Below, piece after piece: positions 16,746 through 24,910 of a stretch of DNA of 64,000 nucleotides. The position numbers were made by a program, and so were the translations under genes. The DNA is from Leifsonia sp. Root1293 (GTDB lineage Bacteria; Actinomycetota; Actinomycetes; Actinomycetales; Microbacteriaceae): NCBI RefSeq assembly GCF_001425325.1, contig NZ_LMEH01000002.1:991249-1055248 (forward strand). The letters run 5' to 3'. How positions within the stretch are numbered: the stretch's first letter is position 1; each line of letters begins with the position of its first letter. The notes under the pieces are model-generated. The model searched no databases. It saw only the letters and a program-made list of their open reading frames with translations, and was not told the DNA's origin.

Positions 16746-17651
16746 ATGCCCGGAACGCGCCCCACGTCGATCGACAGCCGACCCTCGACGCTCCTCAACC
16801 GGCGCACAGTGCTCGGGGGTGCCGCCGGAGGGCTCCTGCTGGGCGCGCTGTCGACCGGCGGTGTCGCGCAGGCCGCGACGTCACCCATCCCGAAGCTGCC
16901 CTACGAGGTGAGCCGCAGCGCCGTGCGGGTGACGAAGCTCGGCAAGAAGCAGTACGAGGCGATCGACGTGGTGCTCGGCAGCGACAGGGTGCGCATCTTC
17001 GTGCCCTACGCCTCGCTTCCCGGCACGAAGAAGGCTGTCGGAGTGCTGTGGTTCTTCCACGCCAACGGATCGGACTACACCTCCATCGACGGGGCGTACA
17101 AGTACGGCGCCGAGATGGCTGTCGACCAAGGCGCCGTCTGCGTGTGCGCCAACTACGGCGGTAGCCTCTGGACGACGCAGCCGGCGATACAGGCGCAGGT
17201 GAACGTGTCGAAGTACGTGAGCACGGTCTGGAAGGTCGGCCTGAGCTTCATGCGCGGCAACTCCGGCGGCGGATCCCTCATGTGCTACTCCTACGGCAAG
17301 AAGCTGGTGCCGGCTGCCCGAGGCATGTACATGGCGAACGCCACGTACGACATGGAGGACCTCTTCGACCGCGACCCCGTGCGCATCGCTCCGGTGTACG
17401 GCAACAACCGCGCGCTGGCCATCGCCACGAACCCTGCGCGGTTCGCCCAGTCGGCCTGGACCGGCACCCGCATCAAGACCGTGGTGTCGCTGGCCGATCC
17501 TCTGGTCATTCCGTCGAGGCACGGACTCGCCCTCGCTGAGAAGGCCAAGCCCGTCGCCACCGAGGTGATCGTGCAGTACCACGACCAAGGGCACGTCGTC
17601 CCGGGCTGGACGCAGACCGACATGATCAAGACGTTCCAGTCCTGGATGTGA
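16746..17651 (+). CDS. Tat-exported alpha/beta hydrolase
   Basis: A 301-residue protein with a twin-arginine signal (LNRRTVLGGAAGGLLLGAL, then AQA near residue 43 as a likely cleavage site). The mature part has an alpha/beta-hydrolase core: VGVLWFFHANG as the oxyanion strand, GNSGGG near residue 175 as the nucleophile elbow, an Asp in SLADPLVIP, and His in YHDQGHVVPGW near the C-terminus. ATG 16746 has GCCAGGAGGC upstream. It diverges from the lyase operon, so the two may act together on extracellular material, but the substrate is unknown and an esterase or deacetylase role is only a guess. Confidence 0.75.
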   Translation: MPGTRPTSIDSRPSTLLNRRTVLGGAAGGLLLGALSTGGVAQAATSPIPKLPYEVSRSAVRVTKLGKKQYEAIDVVLGSDRVRIFVPYASLPGTKKAVGVLWFFHANGSDYTSIDGAYKYGAEMAVDQGAVCVCANYGGSLWTTQPAIQAQVNVSKYVSTVWKVGLSFMRGNSGGGSLMCYSYGKKLVPAARGMYMANATYDMEDLFDRDPVRIAPVYGNNRALAIATNPARFAQSAWTGTRIKTVVSLADPLVIPSRHGLALAEKAKPVATEVIVQYHDQGHVVPGWTQTDMIKTFQSWM

Positions 17652-17724
17652 CCGGCGCTCGCTGAGGGCCGAGCGGAGCGACCGCCCCAAAGCGTGTCGG
17701 TGCTGAAGGGTACCCGCGCTTCGA

Positions 17725-17755
17725 CCGCGGACTTCGTCCGGGCCTCAGCGAGCGG
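17725..17755 (+). repeat. Single copy of the 34-bp intergenic repeat
   Basis: This stretch matches the first 31 bases of the tandem repeat at 18845-18944. It contains CGGACTTCGTCCG, a 5-bp stem with loop TTC, and ends CCTCAGCGAGCGG. A reverse-complement fragment (GCGCTCGCTGAGGGC, 17656-17670) lies upstream, so this intergenic region could fold into a large hairpin. Confidence 0.75.
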
Positions 17756-17850
17756 AAATCGAACGTGCAGCATCCTGTAATCCGCCCTTAATACCGCGTC
17801 TGTACCCTGAACGCGGGGTGTCTGCCCCGTCTCTCGGGGGAGGACTGATC

Positions 17851-18783
17851 ATGGCAGGTGTACGGGAACTCGTGCGGAAGCCGGTGCGGATGGTGCGCCG
17901 GCGGTTCGCGATGGGAGCGGAGTTCGCCCGCGACTACCGCAGCTACAGGGCGATGGCGGCGCCGACCGACGACGCGGCGAATGCGCGGCTGACCGGTATC
18001 CATCTGGAGACGCAGGTGACGAAGGACTATCACCGTGTGGAGAAGGGCCTGAGCCTGCGCTCGCCGAAGCAGCCCTTCGGCGACGCTGTGGATCGCCGAC
18101 TCGCCATGCTGGTTCCGGCGGGCGCCGCCATCGACGAGGGCTACCAGGCCTTCGCCGTCGACGCGCGGGAAGCGCTGGCCGGATGGAACACCACCGGAAT
18201 GCTGAGCGACATCGTGAGCCCACCGGCCGCTCCGTCCGATGTCATCGATCCCGGGCTGCTCGAGCAGTTCTTCACCACCCGGCACAGCGTGCGCGACTTC
18301 GATGAGAATCGCCCCGTCGACCCGCGCACCATCGACGACGCTGTGCGCCTCGCCGGCTCAACTCCATCTGTGTGCAACCGCCAGGCCGCCCGGGTGCATG
18401 TCTTCGAGGGCGCCGACGACAGTGCCCGCATCCTCGCGCACCAGAACGGCAACGCCGGCTTCCGGCGCCATGTACGAACGGTGATGGTCGTCACGGTCGA
18501 GCGCGGACTCTTCGCCGGAGCCGGTGAGCGCAACCAGCGTTGGATCGATGGCGGCCTGTTTGCCATGACCCTGGTCTGGGCGTTGCACGGACTGGGACTC
18601 TCGACCTGCATGCTGAACTGGTCGATGACCAACGCCCGCACCGACGCGCTGCGACAGGAGGCCGGCATCCCGGATTCCGAAGACGTGATCTGCCTCATCG
18701 CCGTCGGGCACGCGCCCGCGGACGGCTACAGGGTGGCGCGTTCACCGAAGCGGCCGCTCTCGCAGGTGCTCACCCGGCACTGA
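17851..18783 (+). CDS. Nitroreductase-family protein
   Basis: A 310-residue protein. The N-terminal third is a family-specific extension containing KDYHRVEKGLSLRSP. The C-terminal part is a nitroreductase/FMN-binding fold: FTTRHSVRDFDENRPVD near residue 155, AGSTPSVCNRQAARVHVF, then DGGLFAMTLVWALHGLGLSTCMLNW and IAVGHAP. Related proteins are common in polysaccharide loci, where their substrates are not established. GGGGGAGGA lies directly upstream of ATG 17851. It converges on ugd, with a strong hairpin and repeats between them. Confidence 0.78.
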   Translation: MAGVRELVRKPVRMVRRRFAMGAEFARDYRSYRAMAAPTDDAANARLTGIHLETQVTKDYHRVEKGLSLRSPKQPFGDAVDRRLAMLVPAGAAIDEGYQAFAVDAREALAGWNTTGMLSDIVSPPAAPSDVIDPGLLEQFFTTRHSVRDFDENRPVDPRTIDDAVRLAGSTPSVCNRQAARVHVFEGADDSARILAHQNGNAGFRRHVRTVMVVTVERGLFAGAGERNQRWIDGGLFAMTLVWALHGLGLSTCMLNWSMTNARTDALRQEAGIPDSEDVICLIAVGHAPADGYRVARSPKRPLSQVLTRH

Positions 18784-18790
18784 CCGACCA

Positions 18791-18838
18791 CGCAGGATCG
18801 CCCCGTCCGCCGACAGGCGAGAGCGGGGCGTTCCTGCG
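18791..18838. terminator. Bidirectional hairpin terminator
   Basis: CGCAGGA-T-CGCCCCG (18791-18805) pairs with CGGGGCG-T-TCCTGCG (18824-18838): fourteen base pairs with one internal T/T mismatch and an 18-nt loop. It lies between two convergent genes, so it probably ends transcription from both. There is no U-tract. Confidence 0.65.
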
Positions 18839-18844
18839 CTTCGG

Positions 18845-18944
18845 CCGCGGACTTCGTCCGGGCCTCAGCGAGCGGGAGCCGCGGACTTCGTCCGGGCCTC
18901 AGCGAGCGGGAGCGGCGGACGTCGTCCGGGCCTCAGTGGGCGTG
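18845..18944 (+). repeat. 34-bp tandem repeat, about three units
   Basis: Two identical 34-bp units (18845-18878 and 18879-18912) and a degenerate third (18913 to about 18944) each contain CCGCGGACTTCGTCCGGGCC and CTCAGCGAGCGGGAG. One more copy is at 17725-17755. The array is non-coding, lies between convergent genes next to a terminator, and each unit has a small GGAC/GTCC hairpin. It looks like a REP-type intergenic element. Confidence 0.8.
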
Positions 18945-18946
18945 CA

Positions 18947-20263
18947 TCAGGGGCGGCCGAGGCCCTTGTAGGTCCAGCCGTCGGCGCGCCAGGCTGCAGC
19001 ATCAAGGCAGTTGCGCCCATCGATGATGACCTTGGAGCCGACGAGGGCGCTGGCGAAGGCCGGCTCCATCTGGCGGTACTCGTTCCATTCCGTCACGAGC
19101 ACCACAAGGTCGGCTCCTGTGAGCGCCTCGGCGGTGTCGGCCACGTAGTCGAGCTGCGGGTGGATCCGACGAGAGTTCTCGATGGCCTCGGGATCTGTGG
19201 CGATCACGTCGGCGCCGAGGCCCTTGAGGCGCACGGCGACGTCGAGCGCTGGCGAATCCCGGATGTCATCGGAGAACGGCTTGAATGCGAGGCCCAGAAC
19301 CGCCACGCGCTTGCCGTGCACTTCGCCATCGAGCGCATCGACAGCGAGGTCGACGACGCGCTGGCGGCGACGCAGGTTGATGGCGTCGACCTCCTTGAGG
19401 AAGGCGACGGATTCCCCGCGACCGAGCTCCTCGGCGCGTGCGGTGAAGGCGCGGATGTCCTTCGGCAGGCATCCGCCTCCGAAGCCGGCACCGGCTCCGA
19501 GGAAGCGGCGACCGATGCGAACGTCGTAGCCGATCGCATCGGCCAGCTGTGTCACGTCGGCGCCGGTCACCTCGGCGATCTCGGCCATGGCATTGATGAA
19601 CGAGATCTTGGTGGCCAGGAACGCGTTGGCCGACACCTTGACGAGCTCGGCCGTCGCGTAGTCGGTGGTCACCAGGGGAGTGCCTGCGGCGATCGCCGTC
19701 GCGTAGCACTCGCTCAAGAGCGACTCGGCGCGCTCTGCGGCGTCGGGTTCGGGGGGAAGGCCGTACACCAGGCGGTCCGGCGTGATGGTGTCCTTCACCG
19801 CGAATCCCTCACGAAGGAACTCGGGGTTCCACGCCAAGCTCGCCCCGGTTCCGGATGCCGCGATCTTCGCCGCCAGCCTGGCGGCCGTGCCGACCGGCAC
19901 GGTCGACTTGCCGGCCACGAGGTCGCCTGCTGAGAGATGCGGCAGGAGGGCGTCGATGGCGGCGTCGACGTAGGTGAGGTCGGCGGCGTACGAGCCCTTC
20001 TTCTGCGGCGTTCCGACGGCGACGAAGTGCACTGCGGCCCCTGCGGCATCCGCGATGTCGGTGCTGAAGCGGAGCCGACCGGACTTCACGCCGGAGATGA
20101 GGATCTCGGGAAGGCCGGGCTCGAAGAACGGTGCTCGTCCCTCAGCCAGCGCGGCGATCTTCAATTCGTCGACATCGATTCCGATGACGTCGTGCCCGAG
20201 TTCGGCCATGCTGGCCGCGTGCACTGCTCCGAGGTAACCGCATCCGATGACTGAGATCTTCAC
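18947..20263 (-). CDS. ugd: UDP-glucose 6-dehydrogenase
   Basis: A 438-residue nucleotide-sugar dehydrogenase, the usual length of UGDH, oxidising UDP-glucose to UDP-glucuronate with two NAD+. It has the N-terminal Rossmann ISVIGCGYLGAVHAASMAELG, KSTVPVGT, NPEFLREGFAVKD with the catalytic Glu, the active-site Cys in FGGGCLPKD near residue 264, and the C-terminal VLGLAFKPFSDDIRDSPALDV. The GTG at 20263, with GAAAGG about 8 bases upstream, is chosen over in-frame codons up to 20332 because it starts exactly at the first Rossmann strand. It sits at the head of block C, divergent from the glycosyltransferase genes, and would supply glucuronate. Confidence 0.92.
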   Translation of the reverse strand: MKISVIGCGYLGAVHAASMAELGHDVIGIDVDELKIAALAEGRAPFFEPGLPEILISGVKSGRLRFSTDIADAAGAAVHFVAVGTPQKKGSYAADLTYVDAAIDALLPHLSAGDLVAGKSTVPVGTAARLAAKIAASGTGASLAWNPEFLREGFAVKDTITPDRLVYGLPPEPDAAERAESLLSECYATAIAAGTPLVTTDYATAELVKVSANAFLATKISFINAMAEIAEVTGADVTQLADAIGYDVRIGRRFLGAGAGFGGGCLPKDIRAFTARAEELGRGESVAFLKEVDAINLRRRQRVVDLAVDALDGEVHGKRVAVLGLAFKPFSDDIRDSPALDVAVRLKGLGADVIATDPEAIENSRRIHPQLDYVADTAEALTGADLVVLVTEWNEYRQMEPAFASALVGSKVIIDGRNCLDAAAWRADGWTYKGLGRP

Positions 20264-20311
20264 GCATTGGCCTTTCGTTGATTTCTCACAGCGAGCCACG
20301 GCGCACGCGTC

Positions 20312-20379
20312 TGTACATCCAATTTGTACCAAACGCCCATCCGCGAGTGTTGCTCACACGTTACGACCGGGTGTACATC
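20312..20379. promoter_or_regulatory. Paired TGTACATC sites in the ugd/glycosyltransferase divergent region
   Basis: TGTACATC occurs at 20312-20319 and again at 20372-20379, exactly 60 bases apart, with TTTGTACC at 20324-20331 between them. They lie between divergent ugd and the block C glycosyltransferase operon, so they could be operator half-sites. No regulator is identified. Confidence 0.3.
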
Positions 20380-20479
20380 TCGCGACACCCACCGTACCGG
20401 CGAAAGTCCGGCGGTACTGTCGGCAGGAGGTTCAGTGTCGTTCCACCCTTTCAGATCGGACAGAGACGACAAGGCGCCC

Positions 20480-21529
20480 ATGACTTCGAACACTTCCAGC
20501 AGCACCATCCCGCTGTCGCCCACGCCAGCGCGGCCTCTCGTGGTGCAGCACACCCTCGCCCCGCCGGACGGCCGCACCAAGTACGTCGACATCATCGTCG
20601 ACGGCGCATCACCCGACGTCAGCATCAGGTACTTCACATGGAAGGGGGCGCTCAAGGCCGACTACGACGTGCTCCACGTGCACTGGCCGGAGCTCATGAT
20701 CCGCGGGAGGAACCCGCTGAAGCGGTTCGCGCGCCGCCGTGCGCTGCAGGTGCTCGTGTTCAGGCTGAAGCGCAAGCGCATCCCCATCGTGCGCACCCTG
20801 CACAACGTGACTCCGCACGAGGAGGGCTCGGCTGCCGAGAACCGCTCCCTCGACCTCATCGACAGGTCGACCTCGCTCTACCTGAGGCTGAACCCCACGA
20901 CCGAGCTGCCCACCGAGGCCGAGGCCGTCACCATCCTGCACGGGCACTACATCGAGAAGTTCGCCCGGTACCCATTGCCCGCTCGCGTGCCGGGCCGCAT
21001 CCTGTACTTCGGCATCATCCGTCCGTACAAGGGAGTCGACCTTCTTCTCGACGCCTTCCGGGAGTTGCCCGGCGATGACCTCACGCTCCGCGTCGTCGGC
21101 AGCCCCAGCGTCGGTCAACGAGAACTGGTCGAGGAGCGCGCCGCCCGAGATGCACGCACCTCGGCGCTGCTCGCCTACGTCGACGACGACGTGCTCGTCT
21201 CCGAGATCGGGCAGGCCGAACTCGTGGTCCTGCCCTATCGGGAGATGCACAACTCGGGCGCCATCCTCGTGGCGCTCTCCCTGTCGCGTCCGGCGCTCGT
21301 GCCGAGGTCGCCGGCCAACACGGCACTCCGCCAGGAGGTGGGCCCGGGCTGGGTCATCGAGTACGACGGCGAGCTGACGCCTGCGGTGATCGCCGATGCC
21401 CTCCAGACCGTGCGCACTGTGGCGGCCGATACCGCCCCCGACCTGGCGCGGCGCGATTGGAAGGTCCTCGGCGAGGAGCACGCTGCCGCCTACCGCCGTG
21501 CCATCGAGATCGCGCGGGCCACCCGATGA
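20480..21529 (+). CDS. Glycosyltransferase with DxxHxHWPE motif (GumI-like, uncertain)
   Basis: A 349-residue GT-B glycosyltransferase. DYDVLHVHWPE near residue 60, RTLHNVTPHE near residue 105, LYFGIIRPYKGVDLLLDAF and VLPYREMHNSGAILVALSLSRP form the pattern of glycosyltransferases of the GumI/mannosyltransferase type seen in exopolysaccharide loci. ATG 20480 is taken as the start because AAGG precedes it and it avoids a Cys/His-rich upstream extension. It opens an unbroken run of overlapping genes to 26981 and shares ATGA with the flippase gene. Donor specificity is not proven. Confidence 0.75.
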   Translation: MTSNTSSSTIPLSPTPARPLVVQHTLAPPDGRTKYVDIIVDGASPDVSIRYFTWKGALKADYDVLHVHWPELMIRGRNPLKRFARRRALQVLVFRLKRKRIPIVRTLHNVTPHEEGSAAENRSLDLIDRSTSLYLRLNPTTELPTEAEAVTILHGHYIEKFARYPLPARVPGRILYFGIIRPYKGVDLLLDAFRELPGDDLTLRVVGSPSVGQRELVEERAARDARTSALLAYVDDDVLVSEIGQAELVVLPYREMHNSGAILVALSLSRPALVPRSPANTALRQEVGPGWVIEYDGELTPAVIADALQTVRTVAADTAPDLARRDWKVLGEEHAAAYRRAIEIARATR

Positions 21530-23133
21530 CCCGCACGAAGCGCCGGCCGGAGGACAGAGTCGAGCAGTCGCTCGCCACCTCGGCATCCCGCGGCGCCGTC
21601 GTGATGATCGGCGGCCAGGCGGTGCGGGTGATCGTGCAGCTCGCGGGCGTCGTCGTGCTCGCCCGTCTGCTCGGGCCGACCGACTTCGGACTCGTGGCCA
21701 TGGTGACAGCGGTGATCGGCATCGGCGAGGTGTTCCGCGACTTCGGTCTCTCGTCCGCGGCCGTGCAGGCCAAGACGCTCTCGCCGCAGCAGAAGGACAA
21801 CCTGTTCTGGATCAACACGGGCATCGGCGCGGTGCTGACCGTCGTCACCTTCGTGCTGGCCGGCCCCATCGCTTCGCTCTACGGCGACGACAGGCTGCGC
21901 CTTCTCACCGAGGTGCTCTCGGTCACGTTCCTCATCAACGGCCTCTCGACGCAGTTCCGTGCCGACCTCGGCCGTCACCTCGGCTTCGGCCGACTCGTGG
22001 TGGCGGATGCCGTCGGCCAGGCCATCGCGCTCGTCGCCGCGATCGTCGTCGCCGTGATGGGCGGCGGCTACTGGGCGCTCGCGGTCCAGCAGGTCGGCCA
22101 GGCGGCCCTCGTGCTCATCGTGCTGGTGATCGTGACCGACTGGTATCCCCGTGGGATCCATCGCCATGCCGGCATGAAGCCGTTGCTGTCCTACGGCGTC
22201 ACCGTCTTCCTGGCGCAGATGCTCAACTACGTCAGCCGCAACGTCGACTCGGTGATCATCGGCGCTCGGTTCGGGCCGGCATCCCTCGGCCTCTACAACC
22301 GCTCGTTCCAGCTGGTGATGCTGCCGCTGCTCCAGCTGCAGGCACCGGCCACACGCGTCGCGCTGCCCGTGCTGTCACGGCTGCAGGACCAGCGCGAGAG
22401 GTTCAACGCCTTCATCAGCTTCGGCCAGACCACGCTGCTCACCATCGTCGGGCTCATGTTCGCGTTCCTCGGAGCCCAGGCCACGGCCGTGGTCTCGATC
22501 ATGCTGGGCGAGCAGTGGCTGGAGGCGGTTCCGGTCTTCCAGATCCTGCTCATCGCCGGCTGGTTCCAGGCCGCCGCCTACGTCAGCTACTGGGTGTTCC
22601 TCTCCAAGGGACTCACCAAGGCGAACCTCTGGTCGGCCCTCGTCACGCGTCCCCTCACCATCGGGCTCATCCTGCTCGGGTCGCTCTGGGGCGTGTACGG
22701 GGTGGCGGCCGGCTTCGCGCTCGGCCTCGGCATCACCTGGCCCATCGCCCTCATCTGGATCAGCAAGGTCTCAGACGTCGACGCCAAGCGCCTGTTCTTC
22801 AATGGACTGCGCATGATCATCGTCTTCGGCATCGCCACCGGGGCCTCGTACGCATCGACTCTCGCCGTACCCGCAGACCAGCCGATCCTGCACCTGGCCA
22901 TCGGATGGGTCGCCCTGCTGGGGATGCTCGCGCTCGAAGCGGCCATCTGGCCCAGGTTCCGGGCCGATGTGCTGCAGGTCATCGGCGCCCGTCGCTACCT
23001 CAGCCGCGCGAAGACCGCTCCCGAAGCTCCAACAGCCCCCGAAGCTCCCGAAGATCCAGCAGCTCCCGTGGCGGCATCCGCACCGACCGCCACCGAGACC
23101 CCCGAATCCACCACCCGAACGGAGAAGGAATGA
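21526..23133 (+). CDS. Lipopolysaccharide-biosynthesis-type flippase (Wzx/MviN-like, block C)
   Basis: A 535-residue MOP-superfamily flippase. After a short basic N-terminus it has paired hydrophobic helices (IGGQAVRVIVQLAGVVVLARLLGPTDFGLVAMV) and the motif ADLGRHLGFGRLVVAD, close to the WzxC/TuaB group that exports colanic-acid-like or teichuronic polymers. The extreme C-terminus is a Pro/Ala/Thr-rich, probably cytoplasmic tail. The ATG at 21526 overlaps the preceding stop, and its own stop overlaps the next ATG. It would flip the repeat unit of the block C polysaccharide. Confidence 0.87.
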   Translation: MTRTKRRPEDRVEQSLATSASRGAVVMIGGQAVRVIVQLAGVVVLARLLGPTDFGLVAMVTAVIGIGEVFRDFGLSSAAVQAKTLSPQQKDNLFWINTGIGAVLTVVTFVLAGPIASLYGDDRLRLLTEVLSVTFLINGLSTQFRADLGRHLGFGRLVVADAVGQAIALVAAIVVAVMGGGYWALAVQQVGQAALVLIVLVIVTDWYPRGIHRHAGMKPLLSYGVTVFLAQMLNYVSRNVDSVIIGARFGPASLGLYNRSFQLVMLPLLQLQAPATRVALPVLSRLQDQRERFNAFISFGQTTLLTIVGLMFAFLGAQATAVVSIMLGEQWLEAVPVFQILLIAGWFQAAAYVSYWVFLSKGLTKANLWSALVTRPLTIGLILLGSLWGVYGVAAGFALGLGITWPIALIWISKVSDVDAKRLFFNGLRMIIVFGIATGASYASTLAVPADQPILHLAIGWVALLGMLALEAAIWPRFRADVLQVIGARRYLSRAKTAPEAPTAPEAPEDPAAPVAASAPTATETPESTTRTEKE

Positions 23134-24383
23134 GACGCCGGATCCAATCCAGACTCCGCCGTTCGTGGAGGGACGTGCGCTACAGCTCGGGCCTTCCGCC
23201 ACGGAAGGATCGCGCGACCGCCCGCAAGGCATCCGCCGCTCTCGCGGCATCCGTGGCGCGTGACGTGCACCTGCTCATCGCAGCGCCCGGTCGAGGCAAC
23301 ATCGGCGACCAGGCTCTGTTCGAGGCGTTCCTCGAGAACGCACCGGGCCCCATCATCGCCATCGTGCGCGAGACCGACGACTTCGTCGTCCCCGATGCCG
23401 TCAGCGCGAAGGTGGAGGTGCTGCCCCTCCCGAGCCTCGTCTACGGCGAGGGCCCGGCCCACGATCAGGCCATCCGTTCCTTCGTCGAGCTGCTGCGCCG
23501 TGCACGGAGCCTCTCGATCATCGGCGCCGACATCATGGACGGCCGCTACAGCCTCCGAGGTTCCGTTCGTCGCGCGGCGCTCGCCGAGATCGGTGCCCGC
23601 GAAGGTGTTCCCACCCGCATCGTGGGCTTCAGCTGGAACGGATCGCCGAGCTTCGGTGCCCGCCGCGCCCTGATCAGGGCCAGCCGCGCCGGCGTCGTCC
23701 CGCTACTGCGGGATCCCCGTTCGGCCGAGCGGGCGATCGAGCAGGGCATCGACAACGTCACCCTCGTCGCCGACATCGTCTTCGCCGCGACGACGACGGA
23801 TGCGAGCGTGCCGATCCCCGACGTGCCCTTCGCCATCGTCAACGTCAGCGGGCTGATCGCCCGTACGAAGGACCAGACCGCCCAGTACCGCCGCATCATC
23901 GACCACCTGCGCTCGGCCGGATTGCACGTCGTGATCCTGCCGCACGTGATCAAGGACCTGAGCGACGACCTCGTCGCCTGTCGGGCCGTGGCGGCAGTCG
24001 TCGCCGGGCCGGACGTGACCCTCATCGACGCCCTGCTGCCCCCGGCCCAGGTACGCGCCCTCGCCGCCCGCGCGACGGTCACTGTGACCGGCCGTATGCA
24101 CCTCTCGATCATGTCGATGATGGGCGGCACGCCTGCCGTCACCCTCGCGACGCAGGGCAAGGTCGAGGGGCTCATGGAGCTCATCGGTGCCCCCGAGCTG
24201 TGCGTTTCGCCGGTCGGCGACTTCGCCGGACCCGTCATCGCGACGCTCGCCCACGCTGTACCGGAGACATCGGCGACCCGGGCTGCGATCGCAGCAGGCC
24301 TGCCCCGCGTGATCGAGCTGGCCCGGGCGAACACCGCGGGGCTCGACGAGCCCGTGCTGGTCGCGGCGGGGGAGCCCCGCTGA
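23130..24383 (+). CDS. Polysaccharide pyruvyl transferase family protein (copy 2)
   Basis: A 417-residue member of the pyruvyl transferase family, distinct from copies 1 and 3. It has GRGNIGDQALFEAFL near residue 57, LSIIGADIMDGRYS, FSWNGSPS, and TGRMHLSIMSMMGGTPAV in the conserved R-x-H region near residue 320. GGAGAAGGA precedes ATG 23130, which overlaps the flippase stop. The first 40 residues are very basic. The likely role is adding a pyruvate ketal to the block C repeat unit, though a glycosyltransferase role cannot be excluded. Confidence 0.75.
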   Translation: MRRRIQSRLRRSWRDVRYSSGLPPRKDRATARKASAALAASVARDVHLLIAAPGRGNIGDQALFEAFLENAPGPIIAIVRETDDFVVPDAVSAKVEVLPLPSLVYGEGPAHDQAIRSFVELLRRARSLSIIGADIMDGRYSLRGSVRRAALAEIGAREGVPTRIVGFSWNGSPSFGARRALIRASRAGVVPLLRDPRSAERAIEQGIDNVTLVADIVFAATTTDASVPIPDVPFAIVNVSGLIARTKDQTAQYRRIIDHLRSAGLHVVILPHVIKDLSDDLVACRAVAAVVAGPDVTLIDALLPPAQVRALAARATVTVTGRMHLSIMSMMGGTPAVTLATQGKVEGLMELIGAPELCVSPVGDFAGPVIATLAHAVPETSATRAAIAAGLPRVIELARANTAGLDEPVLVAAGEPR

Positions 24384-24910
24384 TGGGCGGCTTCACGCGG
24401 GTGATCGCCACGGTGGTCGCACCGAGCGCCCTGTGGTCGCCGCGGGTGCGGGTGCGCCTGCTGCGCTTCTGCGGCGCGAGCATCGGAACGGGCACCCGCA
24501 TCCGTCCCGGCATCCGGTTCATCGAACGAGTCGACCTGCTGAGCATCGGAGACGGATGCTTCATCAACGTCGAACTGCTCGTCGGGTCGAATTCACCCGT
24601 GGTGCTCGGCGACAGGGTGTCGCTCGGTCCGCGGGTGCAGCTGGTCCCGACGACGCACGAGATCGGTCCGGCGTCCGCCCGTGCCGGGGCCGCGGTGAGC
24701 GCCCCCATCACCATCGGGGACGGAGTGTGGATCGGCGCCGGTGCCATCGTGCTCGGCGGTGTCTCCATCGGATCCGGGTGCATCATCGCCGCCGGCTCCG
24801 TCGTGACGGCCGACTGCGAGCCCGATTCGCTCTACGGCGGAACCCCGGCCCGCCGCATCCGTGCCCTCGACACCGCCCCAGACGTCAGCAGAACCCAAGG
24901 AGCCCGATGA
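24383..24910 (+). CDS. Hexapeptide-repeat acyltransferase
   Basis: A 175-residue left-handed beta-helix acetyltransferase (WcaF/LacA-like). Hexapeptide turns run from about residue 33 (IGTGTRIRPGIRFIE) to 140 (ITIGDGVWIGAGAIVLGGVSIGSGCIIAAGSVV), ending YGGTPARRIR. VPTTHEIG supplies the His expected in the active site. It overlaps its neighbours at both ends (CTGATG at the start, ATGA at the end). The likely role is O-acetylation of a sugar in the block C polymer. Confidence 0.85.
   Translation: MGGFTRVIATVVAPSALWSPRVRVRLLRFCGASIGTGTRIRPGIRFIERVDLLSIGDGCFINVELLVGSNSPVVLGDRVSLGPRVQLVPTTHEIGPASARAGAAVSAPITIGDGVWIGAGAIVLGGVSIGSGCIIAAGSVVTADCEPDSLYGGTPARRIRALDTAPDVSRTQGAR

Noticed and set aside
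21396-23129. A long in-frame extension upstream of the second pyruvyltransferase-fold gene
   Set aside because: It overlaps the flippase gene completely in another frame and reads as Arg/Ala-rich noise; ATG 23130 has a strong ribosome-binding site.
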